From Methylopumilus sp003533095 (GTDB lineage: Bacteria > Pseudomonadota > Gammaproteobacteria > Burkholderiales > Methylophilaceae), in NCBI GenBank assembly GCA_963977845.1, contig CAXBPZ010000001.1, positions 62,001 through 126,000 of the forward strand: DNA of 64,000 bases. Direction: 5' to 3'. The translations under genes and the position numbers were made by a program. The notes under the pieces are model-generated. The model made no database searches. It worked only from the letters and a program-made list of their open reading frames with translations, and was not told where the DNA came from. Of this stretch, positions 45,653 through 54,973 are shown piece by piece; the stretch's first letter is position 1, and each line of letters begins with the position of its first letter.

Positions 45653-46589
45653 AATGATCAAATCCTTTAGGGTTAAATTTGATTGATTTACCTTGCTCAC
45701 TTAATATATTTAGAGCCTTTTTCTTTGTGATGTTGCCGATCATAGTGACAGGCGTGTTTGTTTTTTTTGCAATTTTTTTGATAAAAGGCCTATTTTTTTT
45801 AGCTGCCGTAAATAGCAGCTCATAATCATCGCCACCATTCAATACAAATTGATATTGTTTTGATGTGTGAATAAACTTTTCACATGGTATGTCATTTAGT
45901 AAAAGAGAGGCACCCACTTTTGATGCTTTTAAAATGTGCCTTAAATCTTGAATAAGGCCATCAGAAATATCAATACAACTATTTGCGTAGCGAGATAAAT
46001 AAGAGCCCAAAAATGTTTTTGGGGTAGGTATCTCAAGCGCTCTTATGCATTTCATTTTTATACGTGGCGGGAGTTTTAATTGGCCTTGAAGATTTGCTAA
46101 ACCCATAGATGCAAGACCTAATTGACCCGTTACCCAAATATCGTCATTAATTTTTGCACCAGATCTTAATAAAGCTTCATCTTTTTTGCTTTCACCCATA
46201 ATAGTAATTGAAATACTAAGCGGTCCTTTCGTAGTGTCGCCACCAATAAGATCAATGCCAAATTTGTCTGCGCACTCAAAGAAGCCTTTTGAAAATTTTT
46301 TAAGCCAAGCATGATTTATTTTGGGAAGTGATATTGATAAAGTGGCCCACTTTGGAGTAGCGCCCATTGCTGCAATATCAGATAAATTAACTGCTAATGA
46401 TTTCCAGCCTAAATGAGATGGGTTTGTATTTTTTAGAAAGTGAATATTTTCAATAAGCATGTCAGAAGAAATGGCTAACTGATAATTATTTCGAACATGA
46501 ATCATTGCTGCATCATCGCCAACACCTAAAGCAGTTTGTTTCATTTTTTTCTTAAAATACCGTTCAATAATTTCAAATTCAGAAGTCAT
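45645..46589 (-). CDS. thiL: Thiamine-monophosphate kinase
   Basis: Makes thiamine diphosphate, the cofactor of transketolase. 314 residues of the AIR-synthase/PurM fold. ALGVGDDAAMI at the N-terminus, NLSDIAAMGATPKWA and IGGDTTKGPLSI contain the metal-binding Asp residues, and CIDISDGLIQDLRHI is the conserved central block. The gene ends inside the first codons of pgpA and starts two bases after mog. Confidence 0.95.
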   Translation of the reverse strand: MTSEFEIIERYFKKKMKQTALGVGDDAAMIHVRNNYQLAISSDMLIENIHFLKNTNPSHLGWKSLAVNLSDIAAMGATPKWATLSISLPKINHAWLKKFSKGFFECADKFGIDLIGGDTTKGPLSISITIMGESKKDEALLRSGAKINDDIWVTGQLGLASMGLANLQGQLKLPPRIKMKCIRALEIPTPKTFLGSYLSRYANSCIDISDGLIQDLRHILKASKVGASLLLNDIPCEKFIHTSKQYQFVLNGGDDYELLFTAAKKNRPFIKKIAKKTNTPVTMIGNITKKKALNILSEQGKSIKFNPKGFDHFA

Positions 46590-46591
46590 AA

Positions 46592-47167
46592 TTATTTTGC
46601 TTTAGGCCTAAAAGCCTTCACAATATTTTCATGGGTTTCAATAGAAGGCCCATTTAAAAGATCAATGCAATAAGGTACTGCTGCAAAAATACCATGAACC
46701 ATTATTTCACCTTGATCATTTTTTAAGCCTTCTAGTGTTTGGGCAATAGATTTTGGCTGACCAGGCAAATTGATGATAAGGGTATTTTTTCTAACAACTG
46801 CAACTTGTCTCGACAGAATTGCAGTTGGAACAAAATGTAAACTGATTTGACGCATTTGTTCGCCAAAGCCAGGCATCTCCCGATCTGCGATCGCTAAAGT
46901 TGCTTCAGGGGTTACATCTCTTAAAGCAGGCCCTGTGCCACCTGTTGTAAAAACCAAATCACATGATTCGATATCCACAAAATCAATTAATGTAGATTCA
47001 ATTAGAGTTTTTTCATCAGGAATAATTTTTTCTATAGTTTCAAAAGGGGAGGTTAAAGCCTTTTGAAGCCAAGACTTTAGATTAGGAATGCCTTGGTCCT
47101 CATATTCGCCTCTTGAAGCTCGATCGCTAATTGAAATGAGTCCAATTTTAGTGAACTTATTTTTCAT
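46592..47167 (-). CDS. mog: Molybdopterin adenylyltransferase
   Basis: Adenylylates molybdopterin before molybdate insertion. 191 residues of the MogA/MoaB family. ISDRASRGEYEDQGIP, TTGGTGPALRDVTPEAT and LIINLPGQPKSIAQTL are visible. The PEAT and REMPGFGEQMR segments favour Mog over MoaB. No other molybdenum gene is nearby. It heads the mog-thiL-pgpA-pncC-recA-recX-alaS-lysC run. Confidence 0.9.
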   Translation of the reverse strand: MKNKFTKIGLISISDRASRGEYEDQGIPNLKSWLQKALTSPFETIEKIIPDEKTLIESTLIDFVDIESCDLVFTTGGTGPALRDVTPEATLAIADREMPGFGEQMRQISLHFVPTAILSRQVAVVRKNTLIINLPGQPKSIAQTLEGLKNDQGEIMVHGIFAAVPYCIDLLNGPSIETHENIVKAFRPKAK

Positions 47168-47223
47168 GATGAGTCATAATTAGTAAAAACTTGATCATAA
47201 CATTATCGCCTTGAGAGGATTCT

Positions 47224-47979
47224 ATGCCAATTAAACTTATTTTTATAATGCTGAGTTTATTCAGCATGTTAGCTATTGCTGAAGAGACAAATTTATTCCA
47301 AGCAAATTATTTATCTCAGAGTAATAGCAATCTGCATTCATTACAAAAAAAGCCCGATACAAAAATTTATGCTGGCATGAATAAAGAAAAAGATAATATT
47401 AAAATGCTTGAGGATGGATATGATTTAATGGGAACCTCTTCATTTCAAGGCCCTTTTGTAGAGCCGAATCAAGCGCTTAAACACGCTCAGTCTATTGAGG
47501 CGGATGTGGTTTTAGTCTATGACAGGAAAATAAATGAAATGACACGATCAGCTCGATTAAGACAGATTCATGATGAAATGAAAAAAGAGAATAAGAATGA
47601 AAAGAATGCTGTCATTGAGGTTAGTGAGGCAGATTTAAAAGATAAAAATAGTAAATTTGAATTTTATGCAACGTATTGGGCTAAATTACCCCAACCCATA
47701 TTAGGTTTGCACGTGATTAAATTAACTACGAGAAACTCAGATACCAAAGAGACACAGCAAGAGAAGGGCTTAAAAGTTATTGCCGTTATAAAAGATTCAC
47801 CGGCTTTTAAAGCTGGCATCCAAAAGGGTGATGTGATAATTGCATTAAATGATATTAATACTGAATCACCGGAAGATTTTTCTAAATCAGTATTTAAACA
47901 ACAAGGAAATAAAGTCAAAATTAAGTACGCAAGAGATGAAGAAGAAAAAGAAGTTAGCGCTGAACTTAATCGTAGATAA
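47224..47979 (+). CDS. Secreted PDZ-domain protein, function unknown
   Basis: 251 residues with a signal peptide (cleavage probably near LAIAEE, residue 20; no lipobox). Residues about 50-105 contain YDLMGTSSFQGPF and ALKHAQSIEADVVLVYD, a pattern I associate with exported proteins of poorly known function. The middle (about 110-150) is charged and helical. The C-terminal 75 residues form a PDZ domain: GLKVIAVIKDSPAFKAGIQKGD, then VIIALNDINT. There is no protease domain and no catalytic triad. It stands alone, divergent from mog and convergent with darP. Confidence 0.7.
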   Translation: MPIKLIFIMLSLFSMLAIAEETNLFQANYLSQSNSNLHSLQKKPDTKIYAGMNKEKDNIKMLEDGYDLMGTSSFQGPFVEPNQALKHAQSIEADVVLVYDRKINEMTRSARLRQIHDEMKKENKNEKNAVIEVSEADLKDKNSKFEFYATYWAKLPQPILGLHVIKLTTRNSDTKETQQEKGLKVIAVIKDSPAFKAGIQKGDVIIALNDINTESPEDFSKSVFKQQGNKVKIKYARDEEEKEVSAELNRR

Positions 47980-47981
47980 TT

Positions 47982-48482
47982 TTATTTCTCAATTATTTTT
48001 TTTATAAGCTTAAACAATTCACGATTATATCTAGGCGCCTTGCCTTTGATTTTTTCTTCTTTTGCTTCTTTGATAGTGTTTAATAAAATTAATTTTTCTT
48101 GAGTCGGAAATTTTGTTAAGAAATCATTAATGCTTTGAGGTTCCTCAACTAATTTTTTTCTCCACAATTCTATGTCATGAAAATGTTGTTTTTCTTTAAG
48201 CTCTTGTTGATCCCAAAACGTCATAATGGTATTTAATTCAGTCGAATCAAAATTTCTCATGAGCTTACCAATGTATTGACTTTGTCGTCTTTTAGCCCCA
48301 TTACTTGTAATTTTTTGCATGGCTTGAATGGCCTCAAATAAATTTGTGGGTAAATTTAGCGCTTTTAATTTATTTGAAGATAATTCACACAATTTTAAAC
48401 CAAGGGATTGAAGATTCTCAGCCTCGAGTTTAAGTTGTGTCCTGCTAACCGTATTTTTTTCTAAATCTTTATCTTTTGTCAT
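47982..48482 (-). CDS. darP: Ribosome-associated protein DarP (YjgA, DUF615)
   Basis: 166 residues, helical and charged. SRTQLKLEAENLQSLGLKLCEL and AKRRQSQYIGKLMRNFDSTEL match the DUF615 family, whose E. coli member helps late 50S ribosomal subunit assembly. The C-terminus is Lys-rich. It is transcribed divergently from pmbA, the usual neighbour of this family. Confidence 0.93.
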   Translation of the reverse strand: MTKDKDLEKNTVSRTQLKLEAENLQSLGLKLCELSSNKLKALNLPTNLFEAIQAMQKITSNGAKRRQSQYIGKLMRNFDSTELNTIMTFWDQQELKEKQHFHDIELWRKKLVEEPQSINDFLTKFPTQEKLILLNTIKEAKEEKIKGKAPRYNRELFKLIKKIIEK

Positions 48483-48557
48483 ATGAATACAAGTGAGTTT
48501 AATGAGTGACTATTTCTAAGTTATGATAACAGGGTTTACTTTCTCATCTATTAAGAC

Positions 48558-49892
48558 ATGAAAAAAAATCAATTTGATTTAGAGCATCTAAAAAAAATTG
48601 CTGAACACACTCTAGGTTATGCAAAAAAAATTGGTGCGACTGCATCTGAAGTAGAAGTGAGCTATGGGACTGGTAAAAATATTTCTGTCCGATTAGGCAG
48701 CCTTGAAACCTTAGAAATTAATCGGGATAAAGGTTTCTCTGTCACGCTTTATAATGGCTACCGAAAAGGCAGTGCAAGTTCGTCTGATTTATCTATGCAA
48801 AGTATTGAAGATACCGTAGACGCTGCTTTTAATATTGCACGCTACACGGCAGAAGATCCTTTATTTGGCCTCGCTGATAAAAATCTTATGGCAAATAATT
48901 TAAAAGATCTTGATCTTCATAATGCGTGGGATATTTCTATAGACCAAATGATCGATCTTGCAAAAACATGTGAGACAGCAGCACTTGATGTGAGTCAAAA
49001 AATTACCAATTCCGAAGGTGCGAGCATTTCTTCTTCCGAAGGCATTTTTATTTATGCAAATAGCCACGGTTTTATGGGTGGCTATCCAACATCAAGACAT
49101 TCGATTGGTTGCTCTGTAATTGCAGAAGAAAAATCGGTGATGCAAAGAGATTATTGGTATTCATCTGCAAGGCATGTCGAGGATCTTCAATCTGTTGATT
49201 CAGTTGGTCAATTAGCTGGTACTCGAACACTCTCTCGATTGGGAGCTAAAAAAATTCATACCTGTCATGCTCCTGTCATTTTTGAAGCGCCAATAGCGAC
49301 AGGGCTCATCTCATCTCTCATTTCAGCTATTTCCGGGGGTAATTTATATCGTCAATCCTCATTTCTTTTAAACTCCCTTGGCGAGAAGGTAGCAAGTGAC
49401 CAATTAACTATCGAAGAGGACCCTTTCCTCTTACGAGGAGATGCAAGCTCTATGTTTGATGATGAAGGCGTAGCTACGCATTCAAGATTATTGGTCGATC
49501 AAGGTATGATTAATGGATATCTTCTATCTTCTTATTCCGCTAGAAAGCTAGGTATGCAATCAACTGGCAATGCTGGTGGGGCACACAATTTAATTGTTAA
49601 GACCGGCAATCAAAATCTCAAAGATCTTATTCGAACGATGCACAAAGGTTTGCTTGTAACTGAGCTCCTCGGTCACGGACTCAATATGGTGACTGGTGAT
49701 TACTCAAGAGGTGCAGCAGGATATTGGATTGAAGATGGTATGATTGCCTATCCGGTTGAGGAGATTACCATTGCGGGCAACATGAAAGATATGTTGAAAC
49801 AGATTGCTGCGATTGGAAATGATATTTATAAAAACGGATCAAAGCATACAGGTTCGATCTTAATCGAAACCATGAGTATTGCTTCTAGTTAA
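48558..49892 (+). CDS. pmbA: TldE/PmbA family metalloprotease subunit
   Basis: 444 residues. With TldD it forms a protease that trims unfolded peptides (microcin B17, CcdA). GATASEVEVSYGTGKNISVRLG is the N-terminal signature and GNAGGAHNLIV, LLVTELLGHGLNMVTGDYSRG the C-terminal one. It lacks the HExxxH zinc motif of TldD, as PmbA does. No tldD is in the window. Its stop interlocks with the mlaA stop in a shared TTAA. Confidence 0.95.
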   Translation: MKKNQFDLEHLKKIAEHTLGYAKKIGATASEVEVSYGTGKNISVRLGSLETLEINRDKGFSVTLYNGYRKGSASSSDLSMQSIEDTVDAAFNIARYTAEDPLFGLADKNLMANNLKDLDLHNAWDISIDQMIDLAKTCETAALDVSQKITNSEGASISSSEGIFIYANSHGFMGGYPTSRHSIGCSVIAEEKSVMQRDYWYSSARHVEDLQSVDSVGQLAGTRTLSRLGAKKIHTCHAPVIFEAPIATGLISSLISAISGGNLYRQSSFLLNSLGEKVASDQLTIEEDPFLLRGDASSMFDDEGVATHSRLLVDQGMINGYLLSSYSARKLGMQSTGNAGGAHNLIVKTGNQNLKDLIRTMHKGLLVTELLGHGLNMVTGDYSRGAAGYWIEDGMIAYPVEEITIAGNMKDMLKQIAAIGNDIYKNGSKHTGSILIETMSIASS

Positions 49893-50626
49893 TTTCCACC
49901 TAAGGGAATTGAATATGAGTTAATATGATCCGAATCCGCACCATCTTTAACTAAATTTTCCCTATTTTGCATATAGCTATCACGCATGTATGCATAAGGA
50001 TCAAAAGCTTTGTCGCGGATATCAATGTCATCCATGAGATCTGCACGTTTATCAACGATAAGAACAGCAGTAGTAATATTTCTTGATGGGACATCATGAA
50101 TATAACTGACAGGATCAAAGAACATTGCGTCTGTAATGAATCCAACACCATCTCTGGTGCTTGATGGGCCAATGATTGGAAGCACTAAATAAGCGCCACT
50201 ATCAAGACCATAGTAACCTAAAGTTTGACCAAAATCTTCTCTTGTGCGAATACCGCCAGCTTTAGAATGTACGTCAAATATACCAAGAACACCCACCGTA
50301 GTATTAAGAGCTACGCGACCAGTGGTGTTAGCGGCCTGTTTAAATTTAAATTGGAATAATTCGTTCACAATTGTTACTACATCACGAATATTTTTAAAGA
50401 AATTATTTACACCGGTTTGAACAGGAGAAGGTGTAATAGCTTGGTAACCTTGAGCAACAGGTTTTAAAGCAACCTTATCAACCACATCATTAAATTTATA
50501 AACCGTACGATTAAGTCCTTCGAGAGGGTCTTTATTTTGTTGTGAGGCACAACCAAACATGAAAAAAGTGACTAGGATTACTACGAGAAATTTACTGAAG
50601 TGTTTGGTCATGTGCATGTGTTTCAT
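49889..50626 (-). CDS. mlaA: Phospholipid-transport lipoprotein MlaA (VacJ)
   Basis: Outer-membrane component of the Mla pathway that removes surface phospholipids. 245 residues. Signal peptide with lipobox MFGC (Cys26), then DPLEGLNRTVYKFNDVVDK, FFKNIRDVVTIVNELFQ and EDFGQTLGYYGLDSGAYLVLP, all family signatures. An alternative start is the Met six residues in (MTKHFSK). The rest of mla is not here. Confidence 0.95.
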   Translation of the reverse strand: MKHMHMTKHFSKFLVVILVTFFMFGCASQQNKDPLEGLNRTVYKFNDVVDKVALKPVAQGYQAITPSPVQTGVNNFFKNIRDVVTIVNELFQFKFKQAANTTGRVALNTTVGVLGIFDVHSKAGGIRTREDFGQTLGYYGLDSGAYLVLPIIGPSSTRDGVGFITDAMFFDPVSYIHDVPSRNITTAVLIVDKRADLMDDIDIRDKAFDPYAYMRDSYMQNRENLVKDGADSDHINSYSIPLGGN

Positions 50627-50677
50627 AAAGGTTAGGCAAATTATCTATGAATGTTGTTTTTTTGTCTATAACTTACT

Positions 50678-50702
50678 GAAAATAAAGGCCGGGAGGCTTT
50701 AT
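50678..50702 (-). terminator. Possible terminator after phrB
   Basis: On the minus strand ATAAAG (50697-50702) and CTTTAT (50682-50687) arms, with CC:GG pairs and one bulge inside, precede a short TTTT. The run is short and the stem imperfect, so confidence is low. A second six-base hairpin (TGTTGT/ACAACA) lies between it and the phrB stop. Confidence 0.3.
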
Positions 50703-50723
50703 GTGTTGTATAAAAACAACATC

Positions 50724-52130
50724 TTAATTTTTAGCCGATTTATAGAGGGCCAATGCCTTAATTCTCTGGGACGCATGGTCTACAATCGGCTGTGGATAAT
50801 TAATTTTGTGATTTTTTTGACTGAGCCATGGAGCATGAATCTCATCCTCATCACAGCTATTGAGTTCAGGGATGTATTTCTTAATAAATTTACCTTGAGC
50901 ATCAAATCTTAAAGATTGCGTAATTGGGTTAAAAATTCTAAACCATGGCTGAGCATCGCATCCAGTAGAAGCTGCCCACTGCCAGCCGCCGTTATTAGCG
51001 CTTAAGTCGAAATCAATCAATTTTTCTGCAAAATAGGCCTCACCCCATCGCCAATCAATGAGTAGGTCTTTGACTAAAAAAGAAGCAGCAATCATTCGAA
51101 GTCTGTTATGCATAAAACCAGTTTGATTAAGCTGTCTCATCGCGGCATCTACAATAGGGTAGCCTGTTTTTCCTTCAGTCCATGCTTTGAAATATTCAGG
51201 ATTGTTTTCAAAAGCGATCAATTCATATTCTTTTTTAAAAGCTTTGCCGGCCGCTACATCAGGGCGATGGAATAAAATTTGAAAATAAAATTCGCGCCAT
51301 ATTAATTCATTGAGCCAAGTTGCACTCCCCTCACTAAAAGACTCCAAAGCTAATCGAAAGAGCTGTCTAATGGAGACTGTTCCAAATCTTAAATGGACAG
51401 ATAAATAAGAGACGCCTTTTATCGCAGGAAAATCGCGCGTTTTTTTATAAAACGCCATTCGTTCCTTAAAATCTTCGACGAGTAATTTCCCTCCCGTCAT
51501 ACCTGTATGGATTTTAATTTCACTGAGATTGGTTGATTTAAATCCTATATCTTTAAGCGCTAGAAGAGGCTCAGCTTTAAATTGAGCCAGATTTTTGATA
51601 AACGGCTCAATATCAAATCGAGGAAGTGTCGTTTGATTAAGTTTTTTTAAGTAATTATTTTTGTAGGGTGTAAAAACAGTATAAGGTTTTTCAAGTGCCG
51701 TGAGAATTTCGTCTTTTTCAAAAACAACCTGATCTTTAAAGTCATAAAATGCAACATTCTTTTTAATAGCAAGATTTTTTATTGCTTCATCTCGCTTAAT
51801 CGCTTGTGGCTCATAATCTCTATTGGTATAGATTGCATCAATTTTGAATTCATCAATCGCTCGAGAAATAGCATGAGAAGCTAGATCATATGTCACAATT
51901 AAATCGGATTTTTTTTCTCTAAGACTTTCTTTGAGCTCTTTAACGCTTTCCCAAATAAATTCAACGCGTCTATCTTCTTTATTCTTTAAAGCATTTAAAA
52001 TGTCTTTGTCAAAAATAAAAATACAAAAAACATGATTAGATTCTTGCAGCGCATGGGATAAAGCAGCATGATCGTAATCACGTAAATCTCTTCTAAACCA
52101 AACGAGCGAATTGTTATATTTTTTACTCAC
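50724..52130 (-). CDS. phrB: Deoxyribodipyrimidine photolyase
   Basis: Light-driven repair of UV pyrimidine dimers using FAD and an antenna pigment. 468 residues. The N-terminal antenna domain starts LVWFRRDLRDYDHAAL. The FAD domain includes WLNELIWREFYFQILFHRP, GYPIVDAAMRQLNQTGFMHN and LSANNGGWQWAASTGCDAQP. The key Trp and Asn residues are present. It overlaps the end of rlmH by eight bases. Confidence 0.96.
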   Translation of the reverse strand: MSKKYNNSLVWFRRDLRDYDHAALSHALQESNHVFCIFIFDKDILNALKNKEDRRVEFIWESVKELKESLREKKSDLIVTYDLASHAISRAIDEFKIDAIYTNRDYEPQAIKRDEAIKNLAIKKNVAFYDFKDQVVFEKDEILTALEKPYTVFTPYKNNYLKKLNQTTLPRFDIEPFIKNLAQFKAEPLLALKDIGFKSTNLSEIKIHTGMTGGKLLVEDFKERMAFYKKTRDFPAIKGVSYLSVHLRFGTVSIRQLFRLALESFSEGSATWLNELIWREFYFQILFHRPDVAAGKAFKKEYELIAFENNPEYFKAWTEGKTGYPIVDAAMRQLNQTGFMHNRLRMIAASFLVKDLLIDWRWGEAYFAEKLIDFDLSANNGGWQWAASTGCDAQPWFRIFNPITQSLRFDAQGKFIKKYIPELNSCDEDEIHAPWLSQKNHKINYPQPIVDHASQRIKALALYKSAKN

Positions 52131-52584
52131 GATGATAGGGGTGGTTTTCTAAAATAGAGTATGCTCGATATAGTTGCTCTGCAATTAAAACTCTAACAAA
52201 TGCATGAGGAAAAGTAGATTTAGAAAGACTCCATACGAGATTAGCTTTGTGAAGAATACTTTCATGAATACCGTCTGCACCCCCAATGATAAAAGCGATG
52301 TACTTAAAATGCTCAGACCAATGTTCTAATTTATGCGCAAGCTCTTGCGATGAGAATTGAAGGCCTTTTTCATCAAGCACAATTAAAAATTCTTTATCAA
52401 GATGAGATAAAATTTTTTCAGCCTCACTCAATTTTTTTTGCTCTACAGAGTCAAATTTTTTCTCGGGTTTGATTTCTATAAGCTGAGGGGAAAAGTCGCG
52501 ATCAAGTTTCGAAATATAAGTATTAAAAGCCTCGTTAATCCAGCTTGGCATTTTATTGCCAATTGAAATGATTTTAATTTTCAA
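52123..52584 (-). CDS. rlmH: 23S rRNA pseudouridine-1915 N3-methyltransferase RlmH
   Basis: SPOUT-fold methyltransferase acting on assembled 70S ribosomes. 153 residues. FIIGGADGIHESIL is the SAM-binding knot, and STFPHAFVRVLIAEQLYRA followed by YHRE at the extreme C-terminus is diagnostic. It overlaps rsfS by four bases. Confidence 0.97.
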   Translation of the reverse strand: MKIKIISIGNKMPSWINEAFNTYISKLDRDFSPQLIEIKPEKKFDSVEQKKLSEAEKILSHLDKEFLIVLDEKGLQFSSQELAHKLEHWSEHFKYIAFIIGGADGIHESILHKANLVWSLSKSTFPHAFVRVLIAEQLYRAYSILENHPYHRE

Positions 52585-52943
52585 TGAAGCGAACTAATTT
52601 TTTTGGTGGATTGTTTTTTAGGAGGCTCTGCCCACAACTGCTCGAGGTTGTAATAGGCGCGTGTCGTAGGAAGCATAATATGGACAATCACATCATCTAT
52701 ATCGACAAGTACCCATTCGCCTTCTTTTTCACCTTCCACACCGTTGATGTGAATATTAAGTGATTTCATTTTTTCGCAAACATTATGCGCAAGTGCTTTA
52801 GTCTGTCTGATTGAGTTGGCACTCGCAATCACCATAAGACTTGTCATCGTTGTAATTTTTCTTACATCAATGACTTCTATATCAAATGCCTTGATGTCTT
52901 CAAGCGCTTCAACCACCGCTTTTTTAATATCGTTCAGATTCAT
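52581..52943 (-). CDS. rsfS: Ribosomal silencing factor RsfS
   Basis: Binds uL14 and blocks subunit joining in slow growth. 120 residues. DIKAFDIEVIDVRKITTMTS, VIASANSIRQTKALA and GEWVLVDIDDVIVHIM are family blocks. nadD, which commonly precedes rsfS, is missing; panD occupies that place, seven bases upstream. Confidence 0.96.
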   Translation of the reverse strand: MNLNDIKKAVVEALEDIKAFDIEVIDVRKITTMTSLMVIASANSIRQTKALAHNVCEKMKSLNIHINGVEGEKEGEWVLVDIDDVIVHIMLPTTRAYYNLEQLWAEPPKKQSTKKISSLH

Positions 52944-52949
52944 CGATAA

Positions 52950-53330
52950 TTAAGCAGCTTGAATCTGAATAGAGTCTTTTTTTGCAATAATTTGATTTTT
53001 CTCATTAACGTATACCAGAGCAGGCTTGTATTTTTCAAGCTCTAGCTCCGAGTAATTTGCATAGGTTGCAATAATAATGAGATCGCCCGGATTGGCTTTG
53101 TGAGCTGCTGCTCCATTAATAGAAATAACGCCCGAATTTCTTTGCGCTTTAATCGCGTAGGTAGTAAAACGCTCCCCATTGTTAATGTTGTAGATAGCAA
53201 TTTGCTCATACTCTCTAATTTGGGCAGCCTCAAGCAATGTTTCATCAATCGCGCATGAGCCTTCATATTCAAGTTCAGAATGTGTCACTTGAACACGATG
53301 AAGCTTAGATTTGAGCATGATTCTTTGCAT
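52950..53330 (-). CDS. panD: Aspartate 1-decarboxylase
   Basis: Makes beta-alanine for pantothenate. 126 residues; a zymogen cleaved between Gly24 and Ser25 in YEGSCAIDE to form the pyruvoyl group. INNGERFTTYAI and NGAAAHKANPGDLIII are also conserved. It is in the order panB-panC-panD on this strand, with a 48-base spacer after panC. Confidence 0.97.
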   Translation of the reverse strand: MQRIMLKSKLHRVQVTHSELEYEGSCAIDETLLEAAQIREYEQIAIYNINNGERFTTYAIKAQRNSGVISINGAAAHKANPGDLIIIATYANYSELELEKYKPALVYVNEKNQIIAKKDSIQIQAA

Positions 53331-53378
53331 AATTTGGACTTCAAAACTAGATTTAAAGGATGTCCTATTATAGCCAGT

Positions 53379-54215
53379 TCAATCCTGGATGCAAAACTCA
53401 ATATTATCAATAAGGCGAACAGATCCTAGAGTGGCAGCCCCTAAAATAACCATTTGATTTTCATCATGAACTGGAGTTTTAAGTGAAAGCGCTGAGCGAA
53501 TAGCTAAATAATCGACGATCCATCCTGAAGTATTTAATAATCTCACGGCATCCTCTTCAATTTCTTTAAACGAGGATTTTTTTTGCATAGCTTTGTCTTT
53601 CATTAGATTCATGAGCTGAAATAATTGAGATGCTTTTTTTCTATTTTCTTCTGAGATTAAATTATTTCTTGAGCTTTTAGCTAAGCCATCCTTATCACGG
53701 ACCGTATCCACACCAATGATATCAATAGGGTAGCTGAGTTGTTTTACTAATTCTTTGATTAGAAAGAGTTGCTGGAAGTCTTTTTTTCCAAAGAAAGCTA
53801 ATTGGGGCTGAATAAGGTTAAATAATTTGCAGACAATGGTAGCGACACCATTAAAATGTCCAGGTCTAAACTTTCCACACAAATCACTCGCAATCTCAGG
53901 CAATTGAATTTGAATCGTTTGAAGAGGATCGAGAATATCTTCTTTAGATGGCGCAAATACAAATGGCACATCTAATTTTTGAAGCATCAACAAATCTTCT
54001 TCTAATGTGCGCGGATAGTTTTTAAAATCTTCTTTTGAATTAAATTGAAGCGGATTAATAAATATACTTACGACGACATGCTTTGTTTTTTTTAATGCTT
54101 CTTCAATAAGTCTAAGATGTCCTTCATGAAGATTTCCCATTGTGGGAACAAATGCAATATAAGTTAATATTTTTAGGGCTTCAATTAAATCTTTTTGTGT
54201 ATGAATGACGCGCAT
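53379..54215 (-). CDS. panC: Pantothenate synthetase
   Basis: Joins pantoate and beta-alanine using ATP. 278 residues. VPTMGNLHEGHLRLIEEA contains the HxGH adenylation motif, GKKDFQQLFLIKELV binds ATP and TVRDKDGLAKSSRN is the KMSKS-like loop. It starts two bases after panB. Confidence 0.97.
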   Translation of the reverse strand: MRVIHTQKDLIEALKILTYIAFVPTMGNLHEGHLRLIEEALKKTKHVVVSIFINPLQFNSKEDFKNYPRTLEEDLLMLQKLDVPFVFAPSKEDILDPLQTIQIQLPEIASDLCGKFRPGHFNGVATIVCKLFNLIQPQLAFFGKKDFQQLFLIKELVKQLSYPIDIIGVDTVRDKDGLAKSSRNNLISEENRKKASQLFQLMNLMKDKAMQKKSSFKEIEEDAVRLLNTSGWIVDYLAIRSALSLKTPVHDENQMVILGAATLGSVRLIDNIEFCIQD

Positions 54216-54217
54216 TT

Positions 54218-54973
54218 TTAAGAATGATTTTTGATAGATCTTATAAGGAGATCTTTTATATCAATAGCTTTATTTGATTGAATTGAATTGTTCAAATAAA
54301 GATCATGAGATGTATCCGAATTTATTAATAAGTCGTACAAAATAAAAACTTCACCGTCACAAGTTTTGCCTGAATGAAATCCGATAGTGGGAATCGATAG
54401 GGTTTGTGTAATTTCTTTTGCAATACTTTCAGGTATAGAAGAGAGAACCAACATATCAACACCAGATCTCTCAAGAATGTTTGCATCCTCAATGATAGTT
54501 TCTAAGGCTTTTTTCAATGCATCCTCAATTTGAGTATGATTCATGCCTTTTGTAAATTGAGGCATAAACCCGATATGCCCACAAACTTTAATATCTTTTG
54601 CTTTTAAGTGTTGAACGACAGGCGCTATGGATGCACCCCCCTCGAGCTTCACCATATTTGCCCCAACTTTAGTTAGCGCTAATGCGCTTTTATAAGCAAG
54701 ATTATTATTCTCATAAGTGTGAATGGGTAAATCACTAATAATGAAAGTTGATTTAGCACCTTGCGATACCGCACGCGTATGATAAATCATGTCATTTAAC
54801 GATACATTGTGTGTATTGATATCACCCTTTATAAACATTCCCAAAGAATCACCTACTAAAAGAGCATCGACCTCTATTGATTCTAATATTTTTGCAAATG
54901 AAGCATCATAGCAAGTCAGCATGGTAATTTTTTTACCTTGATTTTTCATAGATTTAAGAGATGTTAAATTCAT
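54218..54973 (-). CDS. panB: 3-methyl-2-oxobutanoate hydroxymethyltransferase
   Basis: Transfers a hydroxymethyl group from methylene-tetrahydrofolate to ketoisovalerate (ketopantoate synthesis). 251 residues, slightly shorter than the usual 264 or so. LTCYDASFAKILE, ALLVGDSLGMFIKGD and KLEGGASIAPVVQHL carry the metal and substrate residues, and GHIGFMPQ is conserved. The C-terminal end is the shortened part. It overlaps the upstream kinase gene by four bases. Confidence 0.95.
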   Translation of the reverse strand: MNLTSLKSMKNQGKKITMLTCYDASFAKILESIEVDALLVGDSLGMFIKGDINTHNVSLNDMIYHTRAVSQGAKSTFIISDLPIHTYENNNLAYKSALALTKVGANMVKLEGGASIAPVVQHLKAKDIKVCGHIGFMPQFTKGMNHTQIEDALKKALETIIEDANILERSGVDMLVLSSIPESIAKEITQTLSIPTIGFHSGKTCDGEVFILYDLLINSDTSHDLYLNNSIQSNKAIDIKDLLIRSIKNHS

